A stretch of 52,019 nucleotides of DNA from Candidatus Epulonipiscium sp. (GCA_012521395.1 JAAYML010000058.1:1-52019), one strand, 5' to 3'. Numbered from the stretch's first letter, positions 7,407 through 16,486 are shown. Numbers and translations: made by a program. The notes: generated by a model not told the origin, from the sequence alone.

Positions 7407-8951
7407 ATGAGCACATTATCTAAAGTTAATGAACTCAATGCACTTCGCTCAAAAATTATGGAGGGCGGAGGGGAAGCTAAAATAAAAAAGCTTCACGATG
7501 AAGGCAGGTTAACTGCAAGAGAACGCATTGAAAAATTTTTGGACGAAAACAGTTTTGTAGAAATGGGTTTATTTGTCAGGCACCGCAGTACAGACTTTAA
7601 CATGAGCCAAAAAGAAACCCCCGCAGATGGTGTAGTGACTGGATATGGTACGGTTGAAGGACGCCTGGTTTATGTCTATAGCCAGGATGCTACAGTCCTT
7701 GGAGGTTCTGTAGGGGAAATGCATGCAAAAAAAATTATCAATTTATATGACCAGGCGCTTAAAATGGGTGCACCTATTGTTGCTTTTTTAGATTCTTCTG
7801 GTGTGAGATTACAAGAAAGTGTTGATGCTTTAGATGGTTATGGCAGCTTATTTGTAAAACAGACTATGGCTTCTGGAGTGATTCCACAAATTACAGTTGT
7901 AATGGGAGATTGTATTGGAGGTGCAGCTTTTAATACGGGGCTTTCTGATTTTACTTTTATGGTTTCCAAAAAGGGAAGATTATTTGTTAACAGCCCTAAT
8001 ACCATAGAAGGTCCTGAAAGTAAAAAAGCAAATTTTGAAAGTATTGGAAGTGCAACGATGCATAGTGAAAAGAGTGGACTTGTGCATTTCCAGTATGATG
8101 ATGAACTTGAATGTATCAATAATGTGAGAAAACTGGTTTCTTATCTTCCTTCTAATAATTTAGAAGAAGCGCCTTATTATAATGTAACCGATGACTTAAA
8201 TCGTGTCGATTCTGTTTTAAATTCTATTGTTCCTGATGATTTAAATGCAGCCTTTGATATAAAAACAGTTATTTGTGCTTTAGCTGATGACAGAGAGTTT
8301 ATGGAGGTAAAGGCAAAATACGCTAAAAACCTTGTAACTGGTTTTCTACGCTTAAATGGGACAACTGTTGGAATTCTGGCCAATCAATCTTTAGAAAATG
8401 AAGGTTTATTGGATATCGATGCATCTAAAAAGGGTGCAGAATTTATTAATTTCTGTGATGCTTTTAATATTCCTATCGTTTCAATTACTGATGCTGGTGG
8501 TTTTAAAGCTTCTTTAGAAGAAGAGCAAAGAGGCATTGTTAAATACGTAAGTAAATTAATTTATGCTTTTACCAATGCAACGGTTCCTAAAGTAAATATC
8601 ATTGTAAGGAAAGCTTTTGGAACAGCTTATATTGCCATGAACAGTAAACATATTGGTGCGGATATGGTTTTTGCATGGCCTAGTGCACAAATTTCCGTAA
8701 TGAATCCTGAAGGAGCAGTCAACATTATGTATGCGGATGAATTAAAAGCTGCTTCTGATCCGGCAGCCCTCAGGGCAGAAAAGGTTAAAGAGTTTTCAGA
8801 GATGCAGTCCAGTCCATACACAGTGGCATCCAGGGGATATATTGACGATATTATTGAGCCAGCAGCTACAAGAAAACGTGTTATTGCTGCTCTGGAAATG
8901 CTTTATTCAAAAAGAGAAGAAAGACCTGCTAAAAAGCATGGTAGCCTATAA
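7407..8951 (+). CDS. mmdA: Biotin-dependent acyl-CoA carboxyltransferase (MmdA / 12S-type)
   Basis: This 514-residue protein has the two crotonase-like halves of the acyl-CoA carboxyltransferase family (AccD/PccB/MmdA). It moves CO2 between carboxybiotin and an acyl-CoA such as methylmalonyl-CoA/propionyl-CoA. Family segments include GRLTARERIEKFLD near the N-terminus, SQDATVLGGSVGEMHAKKI, and the second-half stretch from RKAFGTAYIAMNSK to FAWPSAQISVMNPEGAVN. Length matches MmdA (about 510) and is shorter than GcdA. The RKAFGTAY segment differs from the RKAYGGAY seen in well-known MmdA/PccB proteins, so the acyl-CoA substrate is uncertain. It leads an operon with OadG, biotin carrier, Na+-pump and 5S-type subunits. 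Confidence 0.85.
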   Translation: MSTLSKVNELNALRSKIMEGGGEAKIKKLHDEGRLTARERIEKFLDENSFVEMGLFVRHRSTDFNMSQKETPADGVVTGYGTVEGRLVYVYSQDATVLGGSVGEMHAKKIINLYDQALKMGAPIVAFLDSSGVRLQESVDALDGYGSLFVKQTMASGVIPQITVVMGDCIGGAAFNTGLSDFTFMVSKKGRLFVNSPNTIEGPESKKANFESIGSATMHSEKSGLVHFQYDDELECINNVRKLVSYLPSNNLEEAPYYNVTDDLNRVDSVLNSIVPDDLNAAFDIKTVICALADDREFMEVKAKYAKNLVTGFLRLNGTTVGILANQSLENEGLLDIDASKKGAEFINFCDAFNIPIVSITDAGGFKASLEEEQRGIVKYVSKLIYAFTNATVPKVNIIVRKAFGTAYIAMNSKHIGADMVFAWPSAQISVMNPEGAVNIMYADELKAASDPAALRAEKVKEFSEMQSSPYTVASRGYIDDIIEPAATRKRVIAALEMLYSKREERPAKKHGSL

Positions 8952-8989
8952 AGTATAATCATATAACGAGCAAATGAATGGAGGTTAAT

Positions 8990-9334
8990 ATGGGCGATCT
9001 AACTCATGGATTGATGGTAACAGTCATTGGAATGGGTATAACATTTATTGTTTTGCTTGTTCTATCTTATGTTTTAGATTTATTCAGAATTCTTTCAAAA
9101 GGGCCTTCCTCAAAAAAAGCAGATGCTGAGGAGAAGGCAGAAAAGATAAAACCAGAACCTGTTGAAAACATTTCTATTGCAGAAGAAACAAATTCAAAAA
9201 ATGATTTGGAATTGGTGGCAGTTATCACTGCGGCTATAGCAGCGAGTTTAAATACGACAAGCGACCAATTGGTCGTTCGTTCTTTTAGAAGAATTGGAAA
9301 CAGATCATCTCAATGGAACAATTTATTTTATTAA
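8990..9334 (+). CDS. Na+-pumping decarboxylase subunit gamma/delta (OadG family)
   Basis: OadG-type subunits anchor and assemble the biotin-dependent Na+-translocating decarboxylase at the membrane. The protein (114 residues from ATG 8990) has one transmembrane helix near the N-terminus (about residues 4-30, LMVTVIGMGITFIVLLVLSY), a Lys/Glu/Ala-rich linker, and a C-terminal segment ELVAVITAAIAASLN common to this family. The ATG at 8978 overlaps the GGAGG site (8980-8984), so the ATG at 8990 is the true start. The gene lies between the carboxyltransferase and biotin carrier genes. Confidence 0.82.
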   Translation: MGDLTHGLMVTVIGMGITFIVLLVLSYVLDLFRILSKGPSSKKADAEEKAEKIKPEPVENISIAEETNSKNDLELVAVITAAIAASLNTTSDQLVVRSFRRIGNRSSQWNNLFY

Positions 9335-9357
9335 TCAATGATGGAGGAGGAAATAAA

Positions 9358-9753
9358 ATGAGAAGATTTCAAGTAACTGTAAATGGAAATATATATGAGG
9401 TTGAAGTGGAAGAATTGCAAGGAGGGCAAGTTGCAGCACCAGCAGCACCAACACCAACACCAGTAGCTGCTCCAAGTCCGGCGGTTAAAGTGGAAGCGCC
9501 TAAAGCTGCTCCACAGCCAGCTCCAGGAGGAACAGAAGGTGCACATAAGGTAACTAGTCCAATGCCAGGAACGATTTTAGATATTAAAGTAAACATTGGA
9601 GATAGTGTAAAAGTAGGCGATACAGTTGCAATTCTTGAAGCAATGAAAATGGAAAATGAAATTGTAGCAACAGCTGATGGGAAAATTGCTTCCATTAATG
9701 TTTCAAAAGGTACACAAGTTAATACAGGTGATTTAATCGTAACTATAGGCTAA
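9358..9753 (+). CDS. Biotin carboxyl carrier subunit
   Basis: This is the mobile biotin carrier that shuttles CO2 between the carboxyltransferases and the membrane pump. Of 131 residues, about 1-22 form a short N-terminal beta segment, 25-60 are an Ala/Pro-rich flexible linker, and 64-131 form a biotinyl domain with E94-A-M-K97-M. Lys97 is the biotinylation site. The start ATG 9358 follows the GGAGGAGG-type site; an in-frame ATG at 9313 lies inside oadG and is rejected. The layout matches MmdC/GcdC gamma subunits. Confidence 0.9.
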   Translation: MRRFQVTVNGNIYEVEVEELQGGQVAAPAAPTPTPVAAPSPAVKVEAPKAAPQPAPGGTEGAHKVTSPMPGTILDIKVNIGDSVKVGDTVAILEAMKMENEIVATADGKIASINVSKGTQVNTGDLIVTIG

Positions 9754-9792
9754 AAATCCTGGCCATTATTTAAAAAGGAGTGAATAAAGCAA

Positions 9793-10965
9793 ATGAGTTT
9801 TATTGAAATGCTGCTTGAAACCATGAGGGATCTTTTGGCAGAAAGTGGTTTTGCGGGCTTAACTTTCAAACATGTTATTATGATCGTTATATCACTGGGA
9901 CTAATGTATCTGGCAATTAAAAAAGAATATGAACCTTTATTACTTTTACCCATTTCGTTTGGAATGCTCCTTACTAATCTTCCTGCAGCAGGCTTGATGG
10001 CGGAGCCGGCAAATGGTGAAGTTGGAGGTATTCTTTATTACTTATATCAAGGTGTAAAATTAGGTATTTTCCCACCCCTTATTTTCTTAGGCGTAGGAGC
10101 CATGACAGATTTTGGTCCTTTGATTGCTAATCCACGGAGTATTTTGTTAGGGGCTGCAGCGCAGCTCGGTATATTTTTTGCTTTCTTAGGAGCGTTAGGT
10201 TTAAAATATATTGTACCTTTTATTAATTTTACAGGGGCAGAAGCAGCTAGTATTGGAATAATCGGTGGTGCTGATGGACCTACAGCGATTTATTTAACAT
10301 CCAGGCTCGCACCGCACTTATTAGGACCTATTGCAGTAGCAGCTTATTCTTACATGGCATTGGTTCCCATTATCCAACCACCTATAATGAGGGCGCTTAC
10401 GACCAAGGAAGAAAGAATGGTAAAAATGGAACAATTAAGACCAGTTTCTAAAACCGAAAAAATACTTTTCCCAATTATCGTAACAATCTTAGTTTCATTG
10501 ATTTTACCTTCTGCTGCACCTCTTGTAGGAATGTTGATGCTGGGTAATCTTTTTAGAGAAAGTGGTGTTGTAGGTAAATTAGTTGATACGGCTTCCAATG
10601 CTTTAATGTATATTATTACAATTTTCCTGGGAACCACTGTTGGAGCAACAGCCAGCGCTGAAAACTTTTTAGATCCAAAGACTTTAGGAATTATCGTTTT
10701 GGGTCTTTTAGCTTTTTCCGTGGGAACAGCAGGAGGTGTTTTGTTTGGCAAAATTATGTATAGAACTTCTGGAGGAAAGGTAAATCCTCTTATAGGTTCT
10801 GCAGGGGTATCCGCTGTACCAATGGCTGCCCGGGTATCACAAAAAGTTGGTAAAGAAGAAAACCCAACAAATTTCTTACTTATGCATGCTATGGGACCTA
10901 ATGTGGCAGGAGTTATTGGTTCTGCTGTTGTCGCAGGTGTATTATTGTCTATTTTTGGAGCATAA
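9793..10965 (+). CDS. Na+-translocating decarboxylase subunit beta (membrane pump)
   Basis: The beta subunit decarboxylates carboxybiotin and couples this to Na+ export across the membrane. The 390-residue product is highly hydrophobic, with roughly nine to eleven membrane segments. It contains the conserved GGA-D161-GPTAIY motif that holds the essential Asp of OadB/MmdB/GcdB proteins, and a second conserved stretch around [14 protein letters not shown]. The AGGAG site is about 12 bases from the ATG, a little long. It is shared by oxaloacetate, methylmalonyl-CoA and glutaconyl-CoA decarboxylases, so it alone does not show which substrate is used. Confidence 0.92.
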   Translation: MSFIEMLLETMRDLLAESGFAGLTFKHVIMIVISLGLMYLAIKKEYEPLLLLPISFGMLLTNLPAAGLMAEPANGEVGGILYYLYQGVKLGIFPPLIFLGVGAMTDFGPLIANPRSILLGAAAQLGIFFAFLGALGLKYIVPFINFTGAEAASIGIIGGADGPTAIYLTSRLAPHLLGPIAVAAYSYMALVPIIQPPIMRALTTKEERMVKMEQLRPVSKTEKILFPIIVTILVSLILPSAAPLVGMLMLGNLFRESGVVGKLVDTASNALMYIITIFLGTTVGATASAENFLDPKTLGIIVLGLLAFSVGTAGGVLFGKIMYRTSGGKVNPLIGSAGVSAVPMAARVSQKVGKEENPTNFLLMHAMGPNVAGVIGSAVVAGVLLSIFGA

Positions 10966-11006
10966 TACTGTTAATATACGGACTTTTATGAATAGGAGGT
11001 AGAAGA

Positions 11007-12422
11007 ATGTCAGATAAAAATAATGTTCGGCCAGTTAAGATTACAGATACAACTTTTCGGGATGCGCATCAGTCTTTAATAGCAACGAGAATGACTACAG
11101 AAGATATGCTTCCGATTGCTGAAAAAATGGATCAGGTGGGTTTTCATTCCATGGAAGTATGGGGTGGGGCAACATTTGATTCTTGCCTGCGCTTTTTAAA
11201 AGAAGATCCATGGGAACGATTAAGAAAATTAAGAGCAACCATCAAAAATACAAAATTACAAATGTTACTTAGAGGGCAAAATTTGTTAGGTTACCGCCAT
11301 TATGCGGATGATGTGGTAGAATATTTTGTTCAAAAAAGTATTGCCAATGGAATAGATATTATCAGGATATTTGATGCTTTAAATGATACCAGAAATTTAG
11401 AGACTGCTATTAAGGCAGCCAATAAAGAAAAAGGTCATGTTCAGGTAGCAATTTCTTATACCTTAAGTGAAGTGCATACCTTAGATTATTATGTTAAATT
11501 AGCTAAAGAATTAGAAAGCATGGGTGCTCATTCCTTATGTATTAAGGATATGGCAGGTTTGCTACTGCCTTATCAGGCTTATGAACTGGTTTCTGCTTTA
11601 AAGAAAGCTGTTAAGATTCCTATTCAACTTCATGGTCATTATACCAGTGGGGTTGTTGCCATGTCTTATCTTAAAGGTATTGAAGCAGGAGCAGATGTTG
11701 TTGATACTGCAATGTCACCATTTTCAATGGGAACTTCCCAACCTGCAACAGAAGTTATGGTAGAAACCCTTAAAGGAACTCCTTATGATACTGGTTTAAA
11801 TCAAGAATTATTGGCTGAAATTGCAGATTATTTCAGGCCACTTCGCGAAAAAGCTATGGAAGAAGGTCTGTTGAATCCAAAAGTTTTAGGTGTAGATATT
11901 AAAACTCTTTTATATCAGGTACCTGGTGGAATGCTTTCCAATTTAGTATCACAACTTAAAACACAAAATGCTGAAGACCGTTTCTACGAAGTTTTGGAAG
12001 AAATTCCAAGAGTAAGGGCGGATTTTGGATATCCTCCATTAGTAACCCCAACAAGCCAAATTGTAGGAACTCAGGCAGTATTAAATGTATTAATGAATGA
12101 ACGCTATAAAATGGTTACTAAAGAATCCAAAGCCCTGGTTAAAGGGGAATACGGCAGAACGCCAGTTCCAATTTCGGAAGAAATTGTTAAGAAGGTAATA
12201 GGGAATGAAAAACCGATTACTTGCAGGCCAGCTGATTTAATAGAGCCTGAATTAGAAAAAATTGAATCAGAAATGAAACAATACAAAGAACAGGACGAAG
12301 ATGTACTGACCTATGCTTTATTCCCTCAAGTCGCTGAAGAATTCTTTAAATATCGTCAGGCACAAAAAACAAAAGTTGATGTTAATTTAGCAGATTTAGA
12401 AAATAAGGTGTATCCAGTATAA
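11007..12422 (+). CDS. Pyruvate/oxaloacetate carboxyltransferase (OadA N-terminal / 5S-type)
   Basis: This enzyme exchanges CO2 between oxaloacetate/pyruvate and biotin. The 471-residue chain has a TIM barrel with the signature DTTFRDAHQS (D14-D19), K180-D-M (carbamylated-lysine position) and H209-G-H211, the expected metal ligands, followed by the PYC/OADA conserved domain. The C-terminal biotinyl domain found in OadA of enterobacteria is absent; the separate carrier at 9358-9753 must serve it, as in the 5S subunit of Propionibacterium transcarboxylase. It is the last gene of the operon and is followed by a strong terminator. Confidence 0.9.
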   Translation: MSDKNNVRPVKITDTTFRDAHQSLIATRMTTEDMLPIAEKMDQVGFHSMEVWGGATFDSCLRFLKEDPWERLRKLRATIKNTKLQMLLRGQNLLGYRHYADDVVEYFVQKSIANGIDIIRIFDALNDTRNLETAIKAANKEKGHVQVAISYTLSEVHTLDYYVKLAKELESMGAHSLCIKDMAGLLLPYQAYELVSALKKAVKIPIQLHGHYTSGVVAMSYLKGIEAGADVVDTAMSPFSMGTSQPATEVMVETLKGTPYDTGLNQELLAEIADYFRPLREKAMEEGLLNPKVLGVDIKTLLYQVPGGMLSNLVSQLKTQNAEDRFYEVLEEIPRVRADFGYPPLVTPTSQIVGTQAVLNVLMNERYKMVTKESKALVKGEYGRTPVPISEEIVKKVIGNEKPITCRPADLIEPELEKIESEMKQYKEQDEDVLTYALFPQVAEEFFKYRQAQKTKVDVNLADLENKVYPV

Positions 12423-12495
12423 TAACTGTTAATCATTTCATCGATTTAGAAAGAATAGATTGAGTCATTTAAATCTAATAGAAGAAAGTTTTTAT

Positions 12496-12524
12496 AAAGT
12501 GTGCAATTTTGCACACTTTTTTTT
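12496..12524 (+). terminator. Terminator of the decarboxylase operon
   Basis: A 9-bp stem AAAGTGTGC/GCACACTTT (12496-12504 with 12511-12519), loop AATTTT, is followed by a run of eight T. A near-identical hairpin ends the gene at 27300-28826. Confidence 0.85.
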
Positions 12525-12532
12525 AATATTAT

Positions 12533-12560
12533 TTGTAAAATAAATATTTTTATATATAAT
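12533..12560 (+). promoter_or_regulatory. Candidate promoter of the rpiR-type regulator gene
   Basis: TTGTAA (12533-12538) and a perfect TATAAT (12555-12560) are spaced by 16 bases, just after the preceding terminator. Confidence 0.4.
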
Positions 12561-12629
12561 AATGATATGACTAAAGCATTCAGGGTAGATTTAATAGTAT
12601 CAAAATTTAGAAATGTGAGGGACTAGTAT

Positions 12630-13541
12630 ATGTATAATGGGAATGATTTGATTCAGCGGATTCATAAAAATTTACCCAAGTTAAGTAAAGGGCAAAAGCT
12701 GATTGCCAATTATATTTTAAACCATTATGAAAAAGCGGTTTTTTTAACAGCGGCGAAATTAGGCGCGGTGGTAGGTGTTAGTGAATCAACCGTTGTTCGC
12801 TTTGCGAATGTGTTGGGTTATGATGGTTATCCAAAACTTCAGAGAGCTTTAGAAGAACTGGTTAAAAATAAATTGACTTCTGTCCAGAGGATGGAAGTGG
12901 CCTACGATCGACTGGATCAAAAAAGTGTTTTAAAATACGTTTTACAATCGGATGCAGATAAAATCAAACATACTCTGGAAGAAATTGATGAAACATCTTT
13001 TGACAATACAGTAAATGCAATTTTAAATGCTCGTAAGATCTATATTTTAGGTGTAAGAAGTTCAGCAGCCCTGGCAAGCTTTCTGGGATTTTATTTTAAT
13101 CTTTTATTTGATAACGTAAAATTAATCCATACCAATAGCGTCAGTGAAATGTTTGAACAAATTCATAAGATGAATTCGGATGACGTGGTGATTGGAATCA
13201 GCTTTCCAAGGTATTCAAAAAGGACAATAAAAGCAATGGAATTTGCTAAATCTCAAAAGGCTACAGTTATTGCCATTACAGACAGTCCTTTATCTCCTTT
13301 GGTCCGTTATGCGGATTATAGTCTCCTTGCCAGAAGTGATATGGCTTCTTTTGTGGATTCTTTAGTTGCACCAATGAGTGTACTTAATGCCTTAATCGTC
13401 GCCATTAGTTTAAAGAAAAAAGATGAAATTTCTGAGACCTTAAGTACTTTAGAAAAAATTTGGACAGAATATCAAGTGTATGATAATGAAGATGAAGACT
13501 TGAATTTAACCTATTCTTTAAATAGAAGACAAGGTGGTTAA
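12630..13541 (+). CDS. MurR/RpiR family transcriptional regulator
   Basis: RpiR-type regulators bind DNA through an N-terminal helix-turn-helix and sense phosphosugars through a SIS domain. Here residues about 1-78 form the HTH_6 domain (SKGQKLIANYILNHYEKAVF and the recognition-helix region VGVSESTVVRFANVLGYDGY), and about 125-265 form the SIS fold (KIYILGVRSSAALASF). The ligand is not evident, as no sugar gene is adjacent. The next gene starts one base after this stop codon, so they are probably co-transcribed with the downstream aroH/cmk group. Confidence 0.88.
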   Translation: MYNGNDLIQRIHKNLPKLSKGQKLIANYILNHYEKAVFLTAAKLGAVVGVSESTVVRFANVLGYDGYPKLQRALEELVKNKLTSVQRMEVAYDRLDQKSVLKYVLQSDADKIKHTLEEIDETSFDNTVNAILNARKIYILGVRSSAALASFLGFYFNLLFDNVKLIHTNSVSEMFEQIHKMNSDDVVIGISFPRYSKRTIKAMEFAKSQKATVIAITDSPLSPLVRYADYSLLARSDMASFVDSLVAPMSVLNALIVAISLKKKDEISETLSTLEKIWTEYQVYDNEDEDLNLTYSLNRRQGG

Positions 13542-13542
13542 G

Positions 13543-14163
13543 ATGCTTAGGCTTTATTTGGTAAGGCATGGAGAGACAAAATGGAATATAGAAAATAAAT
13601 ATCAGGGAGCTTCAGATATTCCTTTAAGCCCGGTGGGTATTGAGCAGGCACAAGCTCTTGCCAGGAAAATAAAAGCTTTCAAAATTGATAAGATTTATTC
13701 ATCGGATTTGTCAAGGGCTTATGAGACGGCCAAAATGATAGCAAAAGAAAAAAATCTTGAAATAGAATGCATGCCTGGCTTAAGGGAAATCAGCTTTGGT
13801 GAATGGGAAGGCTATACCATTGCTCAATTGAAAGAACTTTATGGTGACAGTTATAAAAAATTTTTTTTAGAACCCCATAAATATCCTTTTCCTGGAGAGG
13901 GGAGTATGGTGGCGGTTCAAACAAGAATTACAAAAGCAGTTTCTGAAATTGTAAAAAAACATCCCAGGGGAGATATTCTTATTGTCTCGCATGGAGGTGT
14001 TTTAAAAGTATTAATTATGTCTTTATTAAAAATCGACTTATCCTTTTTTAAAAGTTTCTGGTTAGGCAATACTTCTTTATCAATCATTAAAAAAACAGAT
14101 GATGACCGTTGGGTCTTAAGTCTTCTCAATGATCTTAGTCATCTTGAAGAACTAAACTATTGA
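13543..14163 (+). CDS. Histidine phosphatase family protein (phosphoglycerate mutase-like)
   Basis: This 206-residue protein carries the catalytic L-V-R-H-G-E motif near the N-terminus (H about residue 9), a YSSDLSRAYETA segment with the second phosphate-binding Arg, and the second catalytic His in VSHGGVLKVL. Members include cobalamin phosphatases (CobC), sugar phosphatases and broad phosphatases, so the substrate is not assigned. ATG 13543 is chosen because AAGGTGG (13531-13537) sits at the correct distance, while the upstream in-frame GTG overlaps that site. It follows the RpiR-type gene directly, which would fit a sugar-phosphate role. Confidence 0.85.
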   Translation: MLRLYLVRHGETKWNIENKYQGASDIPLSPVGIEQAQALARKIKAFKIDKIYSSDLSRAYETAKMIAKEKNLEIECMPGLREISFGEWEGYTIAQLKELYGDSYKKFFLEPHKYPFPGEGSMVAVQTRITKAVSEIVKKHPRGDILIVSHGGVLKVLIMSLLKIDLSFFKSFWLGNTSLSIIKKTDDDRWVLSLLNDLSHLEELNY

Positions 14164-14205
14164 TAAGATTTTACCATTAAAAATATAATATGAGGAGTTA
14201 TTGTT

Positions 14206-14568
14206 ATGTCTGTATGTGCAATCAGAGGCGCAATTACAATTGAAGAGAATACAAAAGAAAATATCCTTGAAAACACTAGTCTTTTATTAAAAGAAATAAT
14301 TCATAAAAATAATATTAATATTGATGATATTATTTCAATAACCTTTACAGCAACAGATGATATTGATGCGGCTTATCCGGCAGTAGCTGCGAGAAATTTA
14401 AATATTACAAAAGCTGCCTTATTATGCTTTCAGGAAATGAAGGTGATTGACAGTTTAAAAATGTGTATCAGGGTGATGCTTTTGGTGAGAAGCAGCAAAA
14501 GCCAGGACCAGGTTCATCATGTCTATTTAAAAAATGCCGTTGTATTAAGACCAGATTTGATCCATTAA
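14206..14568 (+). CDS. aroH: Chorismate mutase, AroH class
   Basis: AroH converts chorismate to prephenate, the branch point to phenylalanine and tyrosine. The 120 residues match the monofunctional Bacillus-type enzyme, and the active-site residues are visible: Arg7 (AIRGAI), Cys74, Glu77, Arg89 (CIRVML) and Tyr107 (HHVYLKNAVVLRPDL), each within one residue of the Bacillus numbering. It lies 42 bases after the phosphatase gene and 17 bases before cmk, in one apparent transcript. No other aromatic pathway gene is in the window. Confidence 0.92.
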   Translation: MSVCAIRGAITIEENTKENILENTSLLLKEIIHKNNINIDDIISITFTATDDIDAAYPAVAARNLNITKAALLCFQEMKVIDSLKMCIRVMLLVRSSKSQDQVHHVYLKNAVVLRPDLIH

Positions 14569-14585
14569 AAATTCAGGAGGTTATT

Positions 14586-15242
14586 ATGGAACGTTTTGCT
14601 ATTGCTATTGATGGCCCGGCAGGAGCTGGGAAAAGTACAATTGCTAAGCTGCTTGCAAAGCGCTTAAATATTATTTATGTAGATACAGGAGCTATGTACA
14701 GAGCAGTTGCTTTATACTGTATTGAAAATGCCTTTGATTATAACAAAAAAGAAGATGTTGAAAGAGCATTAGAGAATATTGATATTAAAATTGTTTATCA
14801 GGATGACAATCAAAGGATATTGTTAAATAACCGGGATGTAACAGATTTGATTCGGACAGGGGAAGTGTCCAAAGGTTCTTCAGCCGTTGCTACAATTTAT
14901 GCGGTACGGATAAAAATGGTTGAGTTGCAAAGAAATATTGCAAAAGAGAATTCTGTTGTAATGGATGGAAGGGATATTGGGACCTATGTATTGCCTGATG
15001 CCAATCTTAAAATATTCCTGACAGCCAGTGTTGAGGAGCGGGCAAGAAGAAGATATAATGAATTGATGGAAAAAGGAATAGAATGCAATTTAGAGCAAAT
15101 CAAAAAAGAAATCGAACAAAGAGATAAAAATGATTCAAGCAGAGAGTTTGCTCCTTTAAGAAAAGCAGATGATGCGATTGAAATCGATACGACGAATCTA
15201 ACGATTGAAGAAGTTGTAGAGAAGATTATTGCTTTATTATGA
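14586..15242 (+). CDS. cmk: Cytidylate kinase
   Basis: Cmk phosphorylates CMP and dCMP for nucleotide recycling. The 218-residue product starts MERFAIAIDGPAGAGKST, containing the P-loop G-P-A-G-A-G-K-S-T, followed by the family segment VDTGAMYRAVAL, the VVMDGRDIGTYVLPDA motif and a lid region (EERARRRYNEL). ATG 14586 has an AGGAGG site at 14575-14580; the reading frame is open farther upstream inside aroH, but that part is unrelated. The gene precedes the S1-domain gene, as in many Firmicutes, although plsC and ispH, often found between them, are missing. Confidence 0.94.
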   Translation: MERFAIAIDGPAGAGKSTIAKLLAKRLNIIYVDTGAMYRAVALYCIENAFDYNKKEDVERALENIDIKIVYQDDNQRILLNNRDVTDLIRTGEVSKGSSAVATIYAVRIKMVELQRNIAKENSVVMDGRDIGTYVLPDANLKIFLTASVEERARRRYNELMEKGIECNLEQIKKEIEQRDKNDSSREFAPLRKADDAIEIDTTNLTIEEVVEKIIALL

Positions 15243-15273
15243 ATGAAAATGACGGATAAGGGATGATTTAGAG

Positions 15274-15302
15274 TTGAATAATTTATTGTCTAATGATAAA
15301 AT
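15274..15302 (+). promoter_or_regulatory. Candidate promoter of the S1-domain gene
   Basis: TTGAAT (15274-15279) and TAAAAT (15297-15302) are spaced by 17 bases in the 122-base gap between cmk and the S1-domain gene. The gap otherwise shows no conserved feature. Confidence 0.4.
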
Positions 15303-15364
15303 TGGTATAGTCACAGAAGCTAAAAGGTTTCTGTTTGCAAATTATTAAGGAGGTTTTTACAACA

Positions 15365-16486
15365 ATGAATGATTTAGAAAACCATAATAACGAAAGTTTT
15401 GAAGCATTACTTAATGAATCTTTTGTTACATTAAGAAGCGGTGAAATCGTAAAAGGTACTGTGATTAATGTAACCGATACAGAAGTAATGGTTAATCTTG
15501 GATATAAGTCCGATGGTATTATTTCTAAAGCTGAATTTTCTAATGATCCTCATATTAACCTTAAGAATGCCGTTAAAGTGGGAGATGAGATAGAAGTATA
15601 TATATTAAGAGTCAATGATGGTGAAGGCATTATAGAATTATCTAAGAAAAGAGTAGATATTCAAAAGGGATGGGATATCCTTCAAAAAGCTTATGAAGCA
15701 GAAAGTATTTTAACAGGTAGAGTAGTTGAAGCGGTTAAAGGCGGCATTATTGTTCTTAATCATGAAGTACGGATATTTATCCCAGCTTCTTTGTTAGGTG
15801 CCCGTTACATTCAGGATTTAAATCAATTTCTTGGACAAACCATTCATTTTAAAATAGTAGAATTTGATAAAAAAAGGAGAAAGATAATAGGAGACCGTAA
15901 ACAAGTACTGGTAGAAGAACGTAAAATAAAACGGGAACAATTATTAAATAGTTTAGAAGTCGGAGATCTGGTGACCGGCAGGGTTAGTAATATAACAGGG
16001 TTTGGTGCTTTTGTAGATTTAGGCGGCATAGATGGTTTAATTCATAGTTCTGAATTATCATGGAAAAGGATTAGTAAGCCTTCAGATATTCTGAAGATTG
16101 GTCAGGAAGTTAAAGCCAGAGTGATTCAAATTGATAAAGAAAATGAAAAAATTTCTCTTTCTTTAAAAAAAGAAGAAGAAAATCCCTGGACTAATGTAGA
16201 ACAAAAATATCCTGTTGGTTCAGTCGTAAAAGGAAAAGTCGTAAGGATGGTTCCTTTTGGGGCATTTGTGGAACTGGAAGATGGTTTAGATGGTTTGATT
16301 CATATTTCTCAGATTGCCAATAAGCATGTGGCAAATGCTGAAGAAGAACTTCAACTTGGTCAAATCATTGAAGCAAAAGTGATGGAAGTGGATGAAAAAC
16401 AAAAGAAAATTAGTTTAAGTATTAAAGAAATTAAGAAAGAAACTGAACAAGATAATGAGAAAGAAAATGAACTTTCCCAAGAATAA
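15365..16486 (+). CDS. rpsA: S1 RNA-binding domain protein (ribosomal protein S1-like)
   Basis: The 373-residue protein contains four S1 domains. They begin at segments IVKGTVINVTDTEVMVNLG, ILTGRVVEAVKGGIIVLN, LVTGRVSNITGFGAFVDLG and VVKGKVVRMVPFGAFVELE, and an acidic tail (KKETEQDNEKENELSQE) follows. Such four-domain proteins act as the Firmicute S1 homologue, binding mRNA at the 30S subunit, though the role is less essential than in E. coli. In many Clostridia this domain set is fused to IspH; here it is separate. The start ATG 15365 follows an AAGGAGG site at 15347-15353. It is slightly shorter than proteobacterial six-domain S1. Confidence 0.87.
   Translation: MNDLENHNNESFEALLNESFVTLRSGEIVKGTVINVTDTEVMVNLGYKSDGIISKAEFSNDPHINLKNAVKVGDEIEVYILRVNDGEGIIELSKKRVDIQKGWDILQKAYEAESILTGRVVEAVKGGIIVLNHEVRIFIPASLLGARYIQDLNQFLGQTIHFKIVEFDKKRRKIIGDRKQVLVEERKIKREQLLNSLEVGDLVTGRVSNITGFGAFVDLGGIDGLIHSSELSWKRISKPSDILKIGQEVKARVIQIDKENEKISLSLKKEEENPWTNVEQKYPVGSVVKGKVVRMVPFGAFVELEDGLDGLIHISQIANKHVANAEEELQLGQIIEAKVMEVDEKQKKISLSIKEIKKETEQDNEKENELSQE

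Noticed and set aside
9331-9695. Long minus-strand frames across the biotin carrier gene, Cys/Trp/Ser-rich or Gly/Ala-rich
   Set aside because: They are antisense shadows of the Ala/Pro-rich linker and biotinyl domain, without a binding site or homology.
15274-15348. A 24-codon TTG-started frame between cmk and the S1-domain gene, possible leader peptide or ispH remnant
   Set aside because: The sequence does not resemble IspH, the upstream binding site is poor, and the TTG coincides with a plausible -35 box. A promoter explains the stretch better.
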